Assembly: GCF_000242595.2 (NCBI RefSeq)
Contig: NC_017098.1
Span: 496,001-560,000 of the forward strand
Source: Spirochaeta africana DSM 8902
Lineage (GTDB): Bacteria; Spirochaetota; Spirochaetia; DSM-27196; DSM-8902
Reading direction: 5' to 3'
DNA length: 64,000 nucleotides
Positions within the stretch are counted from its first letter, which is position 1; each line of letters starts with the position of its first letter. The translations under genes were made by a program, and so were the position numbers. Below the pieces are notes generated by a model, which was given only the letters and a program-made list of their open reading frames with translations, ran no database searches and had not been told where the DNA came from. Positions 43,684 through 53,765 of this stretch are shown in pieces.

Positions 43684-45994
43684 CCGGGGAGGGTCTACCG
43701 GTACCGCCCGACAATGGATGCTGCTTGCCGGCAGCTGTTTCGGGGTGGTGCTGTTGTCGGTCTGGCTGCTGCTGCGATTTACCCCTTTTCCGGAGCTGCA
43801 GCAGTTTTTACAGCGGCCCTTCAGTACTCTGCTGGTGGATCGCTATGGCGAGCCGCTGCGCTATCTGCACCCCGCTGACGGCACACGCCGAATCCGGACC
43901 GAGCTGCAGGATCTGCCGGCCTGGGTGCCGGCGGCGGTAATCGCAGCCGAGGACCGCCGATTTATGCTGCATTACGGGATCGATGGCGCCGCGGTTTTGC
44001 GTGCGGCCAGCCAGAATATCCGCGGCGGCGGACGGGTCTCGGGTGCCAGTACCATCAGCATGCAGCTGGCTCGCCTGGCTGCCCCGCACCGCGGCGGGCT
44101 GCGCGGCAAGGCCGCCGAGGCCTGGAATGCGATGCGGCTGGAAGCCCGCTACAGCAAGCATGAGCTGCTGCAGATGTACCTGAATGCGCTGCCCTTCGGC
44201 AGCGGGGTTGAAGGTATAGAGAGTGCATCCCGGCGGTTCTTCGGGGTATCCGCTGCCGGGCTTTCACCAGAAGAGGCGGTACTGCTGGCGGTCATACCGC
44301 GCCGGCCCGCCTCCCTGAATCCACATTCCTTTCCGGAGCGGGCGGTGCGCACTGCCCTGCCATCGGCTGCCGCTGCTGGCGTGAATGCCGATGAGCAGAT
44401 GCTGCTGGCAGCCATCCAGGCCGGGCAGGCACGGGCTGCAGGGTATCATGAACCATTCGAGGCACCTCATCTGGCCGACCGGATCTCCCGTGAGCTTACC
44501 CCCGCACAGCGGGCTGCCGGCGGCAGCCTGCGTACCACCCTGGATCTTGAGCTGCAGCACCGGCTGGAGGATCTGCTGTATGCCCGCTTGCGGGCTGCCG
44601 GGGATAGCCGCATCCACAACGGCGCGGCCCTGGTGCTGGACCACCACCGGGGCGAGGTGCTGGCCTATGTCGGCAGTCACGATTACTTTGACGATCAGAA
44701 CAGCGGAATGATCGATGCGGTCCGCATCCGTCGTCAGCCCGGCTCCACCCTGAAACCATTCCTGTACGCCCTGGCGCTGGAGGCCGGCTTTACCGCCGCG
44801 ACAATCCTGCCGGATACCCCGCAGGCATTCGGGGCCGAGGAGGCCTATATCCCGCAAAACTTCTCGCGCCGCTTTGCCGGCCCGGTACGGTTGCGGACGG
44901 CATTGTCCTCCAGCCTGAACATCCCGGCGGTGCACACGGTGGTGCGGCTGGGGGTAGGCGCCTTTGCGGATCATCTGGAAGACCTCGGGTTTTCGAGCGT
45001 TGCCGATCAGCGCGATCGGGTTGGTGCCGGGATTGCCCTGGGGAATGTCGAGGTCTCGCTGCTGGAGCTGGCAACCGCGTTTTCGGTGTTTGCTGGCGAC
45101 GGAAACCTGCCGGAATATCGGGTGCTGCTGCCCACTGATCACACTTCGGGCCCGGCGCTGAATCAGCCCGCTTATCCGGCCCACGGGATTTCTCACCCGC
45201 ACTATGATGCGGCAACGGTGCAGATAATCCGGGATATCCTTGCTGATCAGGCCGATCGGGTGCTGGGATTTGGTGCCGACTCGGTGCTGAACACCAGTTT
45301 TCCGTCGATCGCTAAAACCGGTACCGCCAATCAGTTTTCCAATATCTGGGCACTTGCAGCCGACCCGGACTATACCGTGGGTGTCTGGATGGGAAACATC
45401 CATGGGGAGACCGTTATCGGGCGTCCAGGCAGCTCGCTGCCGGCAACGGTAGCAATGCAGCTGCTGCAGGACATTCATGAAACCGGCCGCCGCTTTCCCC
45501 CCGCAGATGCGGTGCACCAGGTAAGGATCTCACCGATCTCCGGTATGCGCTACGATCCCCCGGGCGGTGGCAGTATCCCGGAACTGTTCCCGCATGGCGA
45601 ATATCCCCCGGAGGATACCTGGCACAGCTACCCCGGCGGCCCGATCCGCTACCCGCCGGAATATCAGGACTGGGTGCGGGACATGGGATTCAGATCCGCC
45701 GGGGGTGCTGCTGATGGCCGGGCAGCGACCCGGGTGCGTATCCAGTCACCCAACGACGGGGCCCGGTTCTACCGGGACCCGTACATCAGTGAACGTCATC
45801 AGAGCATCGGTGTAGTGGTGACAAGCGACGGCCAGGAGCCGATCCAGCTGTACTGGAACGACAGCCTGGCTGCCGAGGGCCATTCCCCACTTCGGTGGCA
45901 GCTGCCGGTGATACCTGGGCGTCACCGGATTACGGCTGTCGCCGGCAGCGTGCAGGACCAGATCCGGCTCCAGGTGGGTGCGAGCGAGCCCTGA
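43658..45994 (+). CDS. pbpC: penicillin-binding protein 1C
   Basis: A 778-residue bifunctional murein synthase anchored by one N-terminal helix. The glycosyltransferase (GT51) part has AEDRRFMLHYGIDGAA and GASTISMQLARL. The transpeptidase part has the catalytic SxxK as GSTLKPFLYA, SSSLN for SxN, and KTGTA. A C-terminal BiPBP_C beta domain of about 90 residues ends the protein, which marks class 1C. A TTG at 43646 is an alternative start, closer to an AGGAAGAGG site. The gene overlaps the A2M gene; the two proteins are thought to act together in wall repair. Confidence 0.93.
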   Translation: MAHWRSLSSRGGSTGTARQWMLLAGSCFGVVLLSVWLLLRFTPFPELQQFLQRPFSTLLVDRYGEPLRYLHPADGTRRIRTELQDLPAWVPAAVIAAEDRRFMLHYGIDGAAVLRAASQNIRGGGRVSGASTISMQLARLAAPHRGGLRGKAAEAWNAMRLEARYSKHELLQMYLNALPFGSGVEGIESASRRFFGVSAAGLSPEEAVLLAVIPRRPASLNPHSFPERAVRTALPSAAAAGVNADEQMLLAAIQAGQARAAGYHEPFEAPHLADRISRELTPAQRAAGGSLRTTLDLELQHRLEDLLYARLRAAGDSRIHNGAALVLDHHRGEVLAYVGSHDYFDDQNSGMIDAVRIRRQPGSTLKPFLYALALEAGFTAATILPDTPQAFGAEEAYIPQNFSRRFAGPVRLRTALSSSLNIPAVHTVVRLGVGAFADHLEDLGFSSVADQRDRVGAGIALGNVEVSLLELATAFSVFAGDGNLPEYRVLLPTDHTSGPALNQPAYPAHGISHPHYDAATVQIIRDILADQADRVLGFGADSVLNTSFPSIAKTGTANQFSNIWALAADPDYTVGVWMGNIHGETVIGRPGSSLPATVAMQLLQDIHETGRRFPPADAVHQVRISPISGMRYDPPGGGSIPELFPHGEYPPEDTWHSYPGGPIRYPPEYQDWVRDMGFRSAGGAADGRAATRVRIQSPNDGARFYRDPYISERHQSIGVVVTSDGQEPIQLYWNDSLAAEGHSPLRWQLPVIPGRHRITAVAGSVQDQIRLQVGASEP

Positions 45995-46022
45995 AGCTGC
46001 CTGCAGCAGCCGGCGAGATCCG

Positions 46023-46044
46023 GGTGTCGTTTTGTAACGACACC
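46023..46044. repeat. short hairpin related to the 150-bp element ends
   Basis: GGTGTCGTT, TTGT, AACGACACC is a perfect 9-bp hairpin between the convergent pbpC and GPH genes. It matches 18 of 19 bases of the inner-to-outer end of the 28195 element (GGTGTCGTTTTGTGACGAC). It may be a solo end, or the element's ancestor. It could also stop both transcripts. Confidence 0.6.
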
Positions 46045-46048
46045 GTGG

Positions 46049-47563
46049 TCAGTCCATCTGTCGACGTGCGTCCTCGCTCAGATCCTCTTTGGTTGCCAGG
46101 GTGCGCAGAATGCCCCGCTCATCGTAGCGCAGAAACAGGATCAGACCGACAATCAGCCCGATCATGGCGACCGCGGCGGTCATCCGTACCCCCAGCACCG
46201 TCGCTCCGGCAACCTGGATTCCCTCGGCAGCCAGCTCGGCCGCGTCGGCCGCATCCATCTGGGCGGTCTGTCCCAGGCCGCCGATCGCCAGGGTCGAGAC
46301 CACCGGGAACAGGAACAGGGTCAGCGACTGTCCCAGCTTGCTCATCAGGGTACGTGCCCCGAAGAAGATTGCCGCCTTGTGGTTGCCCTTTTCTATCCCG
46401 TCGGCCTCGGCGATATCGGCAATGATGGCGTTTGGCAGAATCCCGAACACCGCAATCGGAAAGGCCGAGAACAGTATCAGGCCGATTCCCTGTGCCAGCG
46501 GCGGAATCGGTCCGAGACCCCACAGGGCCATCATCCCGGAGGAGAGAATAAACAGTACAAAGGCGATGGTGAGCAGTCGCTTCTTGCCGATTTTTTTGGC
46601 GATCAGCCCGATCGGCACGTAGAACACAAAACTGGTCAGGAACATGATGGTCATCAGCAGGGTGGCAACCTCTTTATCCAGGTTCAGCAGCATGATTACG
46701 TAAAAGCTGATCCCGGTCTGCACAAAGGTCATGGCGAGCCAGTAGGACAGGTCGGACAGGGCGAACAGGCGGAAGTTACGGTTCTTGAGTGCCTCGATCA
46801 GTGCCTCGAACGGTCCCTCGTCGGACACATGCCGTTCGCAGTGTCTGGTCTCGTCGATCAGCAGCACCGGCAGCAGCATCAGTATCAGCGAGATCACCGC
46901 AAAGATCGCCAGGCTGATCTGCAGTCCTGCCGCCGAGGCTGCCTGCGACACGGCTATCCCGGCGTCAGCCGGGGCATTGCTCATAATCATGCCCTCAAAC
47001 ACCCCCTGAAGGGTATAGGCAAAGTTACCCACCAGGAACCCCAGGGCCCAGGTGATCGAGATCATGGTGCTCAGCTGCAGACGCTCATCCGGAGAGTGCC
47101 CCAGCTCGCTCATCAGCGCAAAATACGGTGTCACATACATGGTCATAAAAAAGTAGAACAGGATCACCGTTGCAAACAGCCAGATGGTGTTCAGCAGGCT
47201 TGCGCTGGCAGAAGCGGGGGGCAGAAATACCAGTACCGACAAGGCTGCAAACGGGACGGCCCCGATTGCCATGAACTTGCGGCGCCTTCCGATCCGTGAC
47301 TGCGAGCGGTCGGACCAGCCGGCAATCAGGGGATCGGTAACCCCGTCGAACAGCCGGCTGACACCGCCAATAATCCCGATCAGTGCGGCGGTTCCGATAA
47401 ACACCGGGAACATCGCGGCGCCAGTGTCGGCACTGGTCGGCGGGCTGTAAAAATAGACTAACAGATTGGCTACGCCAAACGAGGCCAGCGACCAGCCGAA
47501 CTGACCAAGTGCGTAGATGATTTTTTTTCCGAAAGGAAGCGAAACCGGAGTTGTTGTCTGCAT
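46049..47563 (-). CDS. GPH-family sugar:cation symporter
   Basis: A 504-residue transporter of the glycoside-pentoside-hexuronide family in the major facilitator superfamily, with about twelve membrane helices. The family motif after helix 2 is GVSRLFDGVTDPLIAGWSDRSQSR, followed by GRRRKFM, and the mid-protein loop has LFALSDLSYWLAM. It would import a glycoside or pentoside together with Na+ or H+. The substrate is unknown; no glycosidase gene lies next to it. It is divergent from the phosphatase gene with 97 bp between starts. Confidence 0.88.
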   Translation of the reverse strand: MQTTTPVSLPFGKKIIYALGQFGWSLASFGVANLLVYFYSPPTSADTGAAMFPVFIGTAALIGIIGGVSRLFDGVTDPLIAGWSDRSQSRIGRRRKFMAIGAVPFAALSVLVFLPPASASASLLNTIWLFATVILFYFFMTMYVTPYFALMSELGHSPDERLQLSTMISITWALGFLVGNFAYTLQGVFEGMIMSNAPADAGIAVSQAASAAGLQISLAIFAVISLILMLLPVLLIDETRHCERHVSDEGPFEALIEALKNRNFRLFALSDLSYWLAMTFVQTGISFYVIMLLNLDKEVATLLMTIMFLTSFVFYVPIGLIAKKIGKKRLLTIAFVLFILSSGMMALWGLGPIPPLAQGIGLILFSAFPIAVFGILPNAIIADIAEADGIEKGNHKAAIFFGARTLMSKLGQSLTLFLFPVVSTLAIGGLGQTAQMDAADAAELAAEGIQVAGATVLGVRMTAAVAMIGLIVGLILFLRYDERGILRTLATKEDLSEDARRQMD

Positions 47564-47625
47564 GTCTTACCTCTGCTTTTTTTTGCAGTATAGCATGCTT
47601 ATTTCCACCGAGAAAGAAAATTGCG

Positions 47626-47653
47626 TTGAATTTTCTGTACGGTATTCTATACT
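47626..47653 (+). promoter_or_regulatory. promoter of the SpoIIE phosphatase gene, leaderless layout
   Basis: TTGAAT (47626-47631), 16 bp, then TATACT (47648-47653) with 7 nt to the ATG at 47661. No Shine-Dalgarno sequence is present. Confidence 0.6.
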
Positions 47654-47660
47654 GGTATGC

Positions 47661-49721
47661 ATGAAGCTACGGATAGTGTGTGCAGCAGCTGCCGGTTGTA
47701 TCCTGCTGCTGGCCGGATGCGGGCAGGACAGTGTCGAGGTGTTTCCACTGCAGCAGTGGGAGTATGCCGCATCCCCGACAGAACTCTCACTGGAGCAGGT
47801 CGATGAGCTGGCATTTGAACCACTGCCGCCGGAACAGCAGCGCAGTCTGGAGCGGCTGATTCCCGGGGGTGATGGCTATATCTGGCTGCGCACCGGGTTT
47901 TCCCGTCCGCCAGCACGCCTCACCGCCGGTCAGGATCTGCTGGGGCTGTTCCTGGGGCGGATCACCATGGCCGACATCACCTACCTGAACGGGGTGGCGA
48001 TCGGGCAGACCGGCCGGTTTCCTCCGGAGTTCTTCAGTGAGTGGAATACCTTTCGCCACTATACCTTTGCCCCGGAGCTGCTCCAGGAGCAGAACACCCT
48101 GTTGATTCAGATCTATGTCGGCCATGAGGGGGCGATTGTCGGGGATGCCTACATCGGACAGACCGCAACGACCGGCTTCTACTGGCGGCTGAATACCTTT
48201 GTGGGCAGTTATCTGAACATGGGCATCTCTCTGGTGATGCTGGTGATCGGCCTGTATCATCTGTGGCTGTTCCTGAAGCGCCCGCAGGAGCGAGAGAATA
48301 TGTATTTTGCGCTGCTGAACATCGCCGGTGCAATCTATCTGGTCAACTTTTTTGTTACCCTGCTGCCGGGTTGGGAGTTCTGGACGATCAGCTTTACCCT
48401 GTTCCAGCGGATTGTGGCCAATGCCATGATATATGTGATCGTGTTCGCCTCGGCCTTTTTTGTTCGCAGTTTTTTGCAGCGCCGTGAGCCGATGGTGCTG
48501 CAGATCCTGGTTGTGCTGCTGTCGGCAGTACCGGTGGTCATGAGCTTTGTGCTGCCGGATTATCAGGCGTTGCGCAGCATGCGCCCGGTTATGCTGAGTT
48601 TTGCCCTGCCGATCCTGGTGTATATTCTGTATATGCTTGCAGCATCGGCTGTCCACCGGCGTCGCGATTCGCTGGTGCTGCTGCTTGGAATTTCGCCCCT
48701 GCTGGCGACGGCGGTGGCAGATATCATCATCCATAACTATCTGCATATGTACCACATGCCCTACATCGGCGGGTTCGGGTTTCCGCTCATGATTCTGTCG
48801 CTGCTGTTTATTCTTGCCGGGAGATTTGCCGAGGCGCGTAGCCAGGCCGAGGATCTGAACATCAATCTGGAGCAGAAGGTAGAGCAGCGAACAGAGGAGC
48901 TGCAGAACACCAATCGGGCCCTGGAGGATACCCTCTCGCAGCTGCAGGCAGCGCAGGCAATTGCCGCCAAGGACATGCAGATGGCGGTGCGGGTGCAGCA
49001 GAGCTTTTACCCCAGTGCATCCCCGCAGCTTCCTCCCTGGCAGACCGGGCTGGTATTTCAGCCGGCATCCGGGGTGGCGGGCGATCTGTATGACTTTTTT
49101 CTGGAGGATGACAGCCTGAAAGGGATTTCCCTGTTTGATGTCTCCGGTCACGGGATATCCAGCGGGCTGGTGGCAATGCTGGCCAAATCCATTATCGCGC
49201 GCAGTTTTCAGGCGGGTGCAGGGCAGAAGCTGCCGCGGATCCTGCAGAATATCAACACAGAGCTTATCCAGGAGAAGGGCGAGATCGAGAACTATATGAC
49301 CGGGGTACTGCTGCGGTTGCGGGATACAACCGTGGAATTTGTGAATGCCGGGCATACCGAGCTGCTGCTGCGCGAAGCCAGAAACAGCAAGCTGCATCGG
49401 GTCAGCGGCGGAGGCGCGCAAGGGTCGATCGTGGGAGTCCCGGATCTACCGACCTCCTATCCCGCGCTGCGATTTACCATGGCCCCGGGCGACCTGCTGC
49501 TGATGTACTCGGATGCCTTGATCGAGTCGGTAAATCCCCAGGGACAGCAGTACGGGCTGGACGGGGTAATGCATACCCTGGCGCTGGCTGGCGGCCTGTC
49601 GGCACAGGATGTCGCCGACAGACTGGAGGCTGACCTGCGCCGGTTTGTGGCGCATGATCAGCCGTTAAAGGACGATCTGACGATTATCACCCTGCGTCGC
49701 ATGTCCCAGGACTTCTGGTGA
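47661..49721 (+). CDS. 7TM receptor with SpoIIE-type PP2C phosphatase
   Basis: A 686-residue signalling protein. The N-terminus has a signal-like segment ending in a lipobox (LLAGCGQ). Residues about 25-185 form a periplasmic beta-rich ligand domain, seven helices follow (about 188-400, 7TMR-DISM), then a coiled coil (LEQKVEQRTEELQNTNRALE). The C-terminal 240 residues are the phosphatase with GDLYDFFLEDD and LFDVSGHGISSGLVAML, whose acids bind Mn/Mg. Such enzymes dephosphorylate anti-sigma-factor antagonists. No partner is seen nearby. Spirochaetes have many receptors of this design. Confidence 0.88.
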   Translation: MKLRIVCAAAAGCILLLAGCGQDSVEVFPLQQWEYAASPTELSLEQVDELAFEPLPPEQQRSLERLIPGGDGYIWLRTGFSRPPARLTAGQDLLGLFLGRITMADITYLNGVAIGQTGRFPPEFFSEWNTFRHYTFAPELLQEQNTLLIQIYVGHEGAIVGDAYIGQTATTGFYWRLNTFVGSYLNMGISLVMLVIGLYHLWLFLKRPQERENMYFALLNIAGAIYLVNFFVTLLPGWEFWTISFTLFQRIVANAMIYVIVFASAFFVRSFLQRREPMVLQILVVLLSAVPVVMSFVLPDYQALRSMRPVMLSFALPILVYILYMLAASAVHRRRDSLVLLLGISPLLATAVADIIIHNYLHMYHMPYIGGFGFPLMILSLLFILAGRFAEARSQAEDLNINLEQKVEQRTEELQNTNRALEDTLSQLQAAQAIAAKDMQMAVRVQQSFYPSASPQLPPWQTGLVFQPASGVAGDLYDFFLEDDSLKGISLFDVSGHGISSGLVAMLAKSIIARSFQAGAGQKLPRILQNINTELIQEKGEIENYMTGVLLRLRDTTVEFVNAGHTELLLREARNSKLHRVSGGGAQGSIVGVPDLPTSYPALRFTMAPGDLLLMYSDALIESVNPQGQQYGLDGVMHTLALAGGLSAQDVADRLEADLRRFVAHDQPLKDDLTIITLRRMSQDFW

Positions 49722-49785
49722 CCCCTGCCGCACCCGGCAGATCACCAGGAGGGAACGGCCGGATGATCAGCCGGGAAGCGTCGAA

Positions 49786-50421
49786 TCAGAGGCCGAGGGC
49801 CAGCGCAAACGCCAGTCCGAAGCGGAAGTTGACCCCGTAGGCGCTTTCTATGCGGTTCTGGACAAATTCGTCCTCGATTCCCAGATCGTCGTAGATCTCG
49901 CCTACATCGGCGGTGATTCGGGAGAGGTTCAGTTCGGCAAACGGGGTGAGTGCCAGAAAGTCGAAGATAAAACGGTAGCCAACCCGGCCGCCAACCTGGA
50001 CTGTGTTAGTAAATACCGAGGTGCCCTCAAAGCTGAACTGGGTTCTGGCGTAGCCCAGCGACCCGCCGACCAGCAGACCGTTATGAACCTGTTCCGGAAA
50101 AAAGTTGATCCCGACCCGGCCGCCATAGGACACGATATTAAAGTCCAGCTCATCCCAGTCCTCGTCGTTGGCCGCATCCAGCAGCAGTGCGACCAGGCTG
50201 GCGCGAAAGTTGAAATACTCCGGCTCTACCACCACAGTCATGTCGCGGGTTATCGGGAACTCCACCGAGCCGGTGTAGAGACCGATGATCGGGCCAAACG
50301 GATTCACGGCAACCAGTACCGTGTTGGCATGGGGGTTTTCCGGCTCCTCGGCAGCTGCCGGAAGTGCTGCCATCGCCAGTAGCGCCATAGCCAGTAGAAT
50401 CAGTATAGTCTTTTTGTACAT
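49786..50421 (-). CDS. outer-membrane beta-barrel protein
   Basis: A 211-residue exported protein. A signal peptide ends around residue 24 (PAAAEE). The rest alternates hydrophobic and polar residues in strands such as TVQVGGRVGYRFIF and GVNFRFGLAFALALGL, typical of a small eight-stranded barrel. It is conserved in layout but not assigned to a family. It lies downstream of rlpA on the same strand with a 74-bp gap. Role unknown. Confidence 0.7.
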   Translation of the reverse strand: MYKKTILILLAMALLAMAALPAAAEEPENPHANTVLVAVNPFGPIIGLYTGSVEFPITRDMTVVVEPEYFNFRASLVALLLDAANDEDWDELDFNIVSYGGRVGINFFPEQVHNGLLVGGSLGYARTQFSFEGTSVFTNTVQVGGRVGYRFIFDFLALTPFAELNLSRITADVGEIYDDLGIEDEFVQNRIESAYGVNFRFGLAFALALGL

Positions 50422-50495
50422 AAACTCCTCCTGCCGCCAGTATAGACGGCAGGATAAGGTTATGCAAATAATCAGGAATGGGTGGTTACGGAAGA

Positions 50496-51314
50496 TCAGT
50501 CACGAACACGGCGCACCAGTACGTCGGGGTACCCCAGCTGCGCCAGCCGGGCACGGGTTTCGTCCAGATGGTCGGTGTGAACCTGTGCAACCAGTACCCG
50601 GTGCAGTCCCGAATCGGTGGACTCGATAGATGGGCTCAGTCCGGCATTGCTCAGCTCGATTACCAGCTGCTCGGCGTTGTCCAGGTCGCCAAAGGAACCG
50701 ATCTGCAGGATGCGATACGGTGATTCCTGTTGATAATGCAGTACCTCCACCCGCACCGGGGCAATCCCGGTTCCAGACATCCCGATAGCCTCGGCACCGG
50801 CACGGCTCAGATCGATTACCCGCCCCTCGACAAACGGGCCGCGGTCATTAATCCGCAGTTCCGCCTGCTTGCCGTTGTTCAGATTGACTACCCGGACAAT
50901 GCTGTTAAACGGCAGGGTTTTGTGGGCCGCGGTCATCTCGTTGGTGTCGAATCGTTCGCCATTTGCGGTAAGACGGCCCTGAAACTTGCCGCCGTACCAG
51001 GAGGCAATCCCTTCCAGCTCGTGGTCTGCCAACTGCGGATCATCCATCGGCAGGGCATCAGCCGAGACGGCGACAGGATCATCACTCCCACCCTCTGTGG
51101 CAGAGGCGGCAGCGGCATGTGCTGCCGCCCCGTCCGGCAGGGGCAGTACCTGCTCGGCGGCAGAACGAGGCTGGAAGGTCCGCGGCGCGCTCAGCCGTGG
51201 CGCGATCTCGGGTTGCTCCGCAGCGGCTGCAGAGGTTTCTGCGGCAACGGCCGTTACTACACCGGAACTCAGGACAATACACACAAGCCCGCAGGCAAAC
51301 AGAGGCATTTTCAT
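50496..51314 (-). CDS. rlpA: RlpA-like septal ring protein with SPOR domain
   Basis: A 272-residue exported protein with a signal peptide (about 1-25) and an Ala/Pro-rich linker. The double-psi beta-barrel core has [35 protein letters not shown] and [16 protein letters not shown], with the catalytic-type aspartate in NDRGP. The C-terminal SPOR domain ([18 protein letters not shown] onward) binds denuded septal peptidoglycan. RlpA is a lytic transglycosylase in some bacteria. No lipobox is seen, unlike E. coli RlpA. A TACAAT box lies 17 nt before the start. Confidence 0.88.
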   Translation of the reverse strand: MKMPLFACGLVCIVLSSGVVTAVAAETSAAAAEQPEIAPRLSAPRTFQPRSAAEQVLPLPDGAAAHAAAASATEGGSDDPVAVSADALPMDDPQLADHELEGIASWYGGKFQGRLTANGERFDTNEMTAAHKTLPFNSIVRVVNLNNGKQAELRINDRGPFVEGRVIDLSRAGAEAIGMSGTGIAPVRVEVLHYQQESPYRILQIGSFGDLDNAEQLVIELSNAGLSPSIESTDSGLHRVLVAQVHTDHLDETRARLAQLGYPDVLVRRVRD

Positions 51315-51345
51315 ACCTGCAGTTTCGGCATATTGTAGCGGGTAA

Positions 51346-51374
51346 TTTACGGTTTCCTGTGCATTCGCTATACT
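51346..51374 (+). promoter_or_regulatory. lysK promoter, leaderless layout
   Basis: TTTACG (51346-51351), 17 bp, then TATACT (51369-51374) with 7 nt to the ATG at 51382. There is no Shine-Dalgarno sequence. Confidence 0.6.
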
Positions 51375-51381
51375 GACAGCT

Positions 51382-53007
51382 ATGTCGACAAACCAACAGC
51401 TGCCGGCCCCGAATCACTGGGCCGATGTTAATGCCCACAAGATTATTCGTACCAAGGGCGAGAAGGAACGCTACACCTGCGCCTCGGGGATTACCCCCTC
51501 GGGAACCGTGCATATTGGCAACTTCCGCGAGATCATATCGGTAGATCTGGTTGCCCGGGCCCTGCAGGATCATGGCCGTCAGGTCAGATTTCTCTACTCC
51601 TGGGATGATTACGACGTGTTTCGCAAGGTGCCGAAGAATATGCCGCAGCAGGAGATGCTGCAGCAGTATCTGCGCTATCCCATCACCCGGGTGCCGGATC
51701 CATTCGGCGAACATGAAAGCTATGCCCGCCACAACGAGGCGGTGCTGGAGGTGCAGCTGGAGCGGGTTGGCATCAATCCGGAGTACATCTACCAGGCCGG
51801 CAAATACCAGGCCTCCGACTATGCCAAAGATATCCGCACCGCCCTGGAGCATCGCGAGACGATCCGGGCCATCCTGAACGAGCACCGGACAACCCCGCTG
51901 CCCGATGCGTGGTGGCCGGTTTCGGTGTTCAGCGAGGAGGATCATACCGACGAGGTCGATATCCTGTCCTGGGATGGCGAGTGGGAGCTGACCTATCGCA
52001 CCCGGTCAACCGGCAGTGAGCATCGTGTTGATCTGCGCACCACCGGAGTGGTCAAGCTGCCGTGGCGGGTTGACTGGCCGATGCGCTGGGCCTACGAACA
52101 GGTGGACTTTGAACCGGCTGGTAAAGAGCATCACTCGGCCGGCGGCAGCTTTGATACCGCCCGTGAGGTTGCCAGTGCGGTCTACAACTACGAGGCGCCG
52201 GTGACCTTCAAGTATGATTTTATCTCGATCAAGGGACAGGGCGGCAAGATCTCCAGCAGTCTGGGGAATGTGGTAGACCTGGCCGATGCCCTGGAGATCT
52301 ACCAGCCCGAGATTGTGCGCTACCTGTTTGCCTCCAGCCGCCCCAATGCCGAGTTTGCAATCTCGTTCGATCTGGATGTTATCAAGATCTACGAGGATTA
52401 CGACCGCTGCGAACGCATCTATTACGGGGTGGATCAGGTCAAGGAGAACCGTGCCCAGAAAGAGCGACGGATCTATGAGTTGTCGCAGGTCGATCGACTC
52501 GGCCACACCGTGGACGGTACCCCGCTGCCGCAGCCTGAAGACATGCCCTTCCAGGTGCCGTTTCGTCATCTCTGCAACATGCTGCTGATCAGTGCCGGCA
52601 ATATCGAGCAGGCCCTGGACAGCTTCAGCGAGCTCAAACCCGAGCATCGCGATCGCGCCCGGGTGCGGGCTGCCTGCGCCTGGAACTGGATCCAGAAGTA
52701 TGCCCCCGAGGATTTCCGTTTTACCCTGAAGACCGGCGATGAACCGGCGGTGGTGCTGACCGATGACATCGCCGCAGCCGTGCGTGCGGTCGCCGACGAG
52801 GTCGAGCAGCGCCTGCATGAGCACACCGAGAAATCCCTGCAGGACTTTATGTACACCGCTGCGCGATCAAACGGGGTGGAACCGGTAGATCTGTTTACCA
52901 ATATGTACCGCATTCTGATTGCCAAGGATGCCGGGCCGCGTCTGGCAGGGTTTATCTTTACCATCGGCCGCGAGCGATTTCTGCATATCCTCAGGAGTTA
53001 CCGATGA
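51382..53007 (+). CDS. lysS: class I lysyl-tRNA synthetase
   Basis: A 541-residue class I enzyme that charges tRNA-Lys. Most bacteria use the unrelated class II enzyme; class I is typical of spirochaetes, some alphaproteobacteria and archaea. The HIGH motif is HIGN in [11 protein letters not shown] and the KMSKS motif is KISSS in [10 protein letters not shown]. The C-terminal helical anticodon-binding domain starts near residue 350. It overlaps rpiA by ATGA, so both are co-translated. The gene is also called lysK in this class. It is a strong phylogenetic marker here. Confidence 0.95.
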   Translation: MSTNQQLPAPNHWADVNAHKIIRTKGEKERYTCASGITPSGTVHIGNFREIISVDLVARALQDHGRQVRFLYSWDDYDVFRKVPKNMPQQEMLQQYLRYPITRVPDPFGEHESYARHNEAVLEVQLERVGINPEYIYQAGKYQASDYAKDIRTALEHRETIRAILNEHRTTPLPDAWWPVSVFSEEDHTDEVDILSWDGEWELTYRTRSTGSEHRVDLRTTGVVKLPWRVDWPMRWAYEQVDFEPAGKEHHSAGGSFDTAREVASAVYNYEAPVTFKYDFISIKGQGGKISSSLGNVVDLADALEIYQPEIVRYLFASSRPNAEFAISFDLDVIKIYEDYDRCERIYYGVDQVKENRAQKERRIYELSQVDRLGHTVDGTPLPQPEDMPFQVPFRHLCNMLLISAGNIEQALDSFSELKPEHRDRARVRAACAWNWIQKYAPEDFRFTLKTGDEPAVVLTDDIAAAVRAVADEVEQRLHEHTEKSLQDFMYTAARSNGVEPVDLFTNMYRILIAKDAGPRLAGFIFTIGRERFLHILRSYR

Positions 53008-53732
53008 GCGAATCCCATCGATCTGCCGACGAGCTGAAGCGCCTGGTTGGTGAGTATGCCGTGGATCACTTTGTGAAATCCGGAATGAAGGTCGGGCTCG
53101 GTACCGGCACCACCGCGGTGCACGCGGTGCGCCGGATCTCCGAGCGCATCGCCGCCGGGCGCCTGATCGACATCCTGGTGGTGCCCACCAGCATGCAGAC
53201 CCGGCAGCTGTGTCAGGAGCTGCTGTTGCCGGTGCGCAGCATGAACGACCCCGATATCGATGCCGAGCTTGATATTGCCATCGACGGCGCCGACGCGGTA
53301 GATCCGCAGCTGGCCCTGATCAAGGGCGGCGGCGCCGCGCATCTGACTGAAAAGATTGTCGAGTATGCTGCCCGCGAGTTTGTGGTAATAGTTGATGAAT
53401 CCAAACTGGTGGATCAGCTGGGAACCAGTGTTGCCATCCCGCTGGAGGTAATCCCCGAGGCCCGTACCACCGTGATCCGCCGGGCTGCTGCCCTGGGCGG
53501 GCAGGCCGTGCTGCGCCCGGCACAGAGCAAGATCGGTCCGGTAATCACCGAGAACGGGAATATGGTGCTGGATGTCCGCTTTCCCGATGGGCTGCCGATC
53601 GCAGCGGCCGAGCTGGAACGCGAGCTGAACAGCATCCCCGGGGTGGTGGAGAACGGCCTGTTCACCCGTCCGGTCACCGCCGTAGTAGTCGGGATGCGCA
53701 CCGGCCAGGTCGAGGTGAAAACCCCGAGCTGA
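53004..53732 (+). CDS. rpiA: ribose-5-phosphate isomerase A
   Basis: A 242-residue enzyme that interconverts ribose-5-phosphate and ribulose-5-phosphate. The phosphate-binding start is VGLGTGTTAVHAV, the catalytic aspartate and glutamate region is DIAIDGADAVDPQLALIKGGGAAH, and the lysine lies in DESKLVDQLG. Length and motifs are normal. It is translationally coupled to lysK. It also links the pentose pathway to the polyol-kinase operon at the start of the window, if that kinase makes ribulose or xylulose phosphate. Confidence 0.95.
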   Translation: MSESHRSADELKRLVGEYAVDHFVKSGMKVGLGTGTTAVHAVRRISERIAAGRLIDILVVPTSMQTRQLCQELLLPVRSMNDPDIDAELDIAIDGADAVDPQLALIKGGGAAHLTEKIVEYAAREFVVIVDESKLVDQLGTSVAIPLEVIPEARTTVIRRAAALGGQAVLRPAQSKIGPVITENGNMVLDVRFPDGLPIAAAELERELNSIPGVVENGLFTRPVTAVVVGMRTGQVEVKTPS

Positions 53733-53765
53733 GCCGCAGCACCAGCAGTGGCGGCATGGTGCCAA

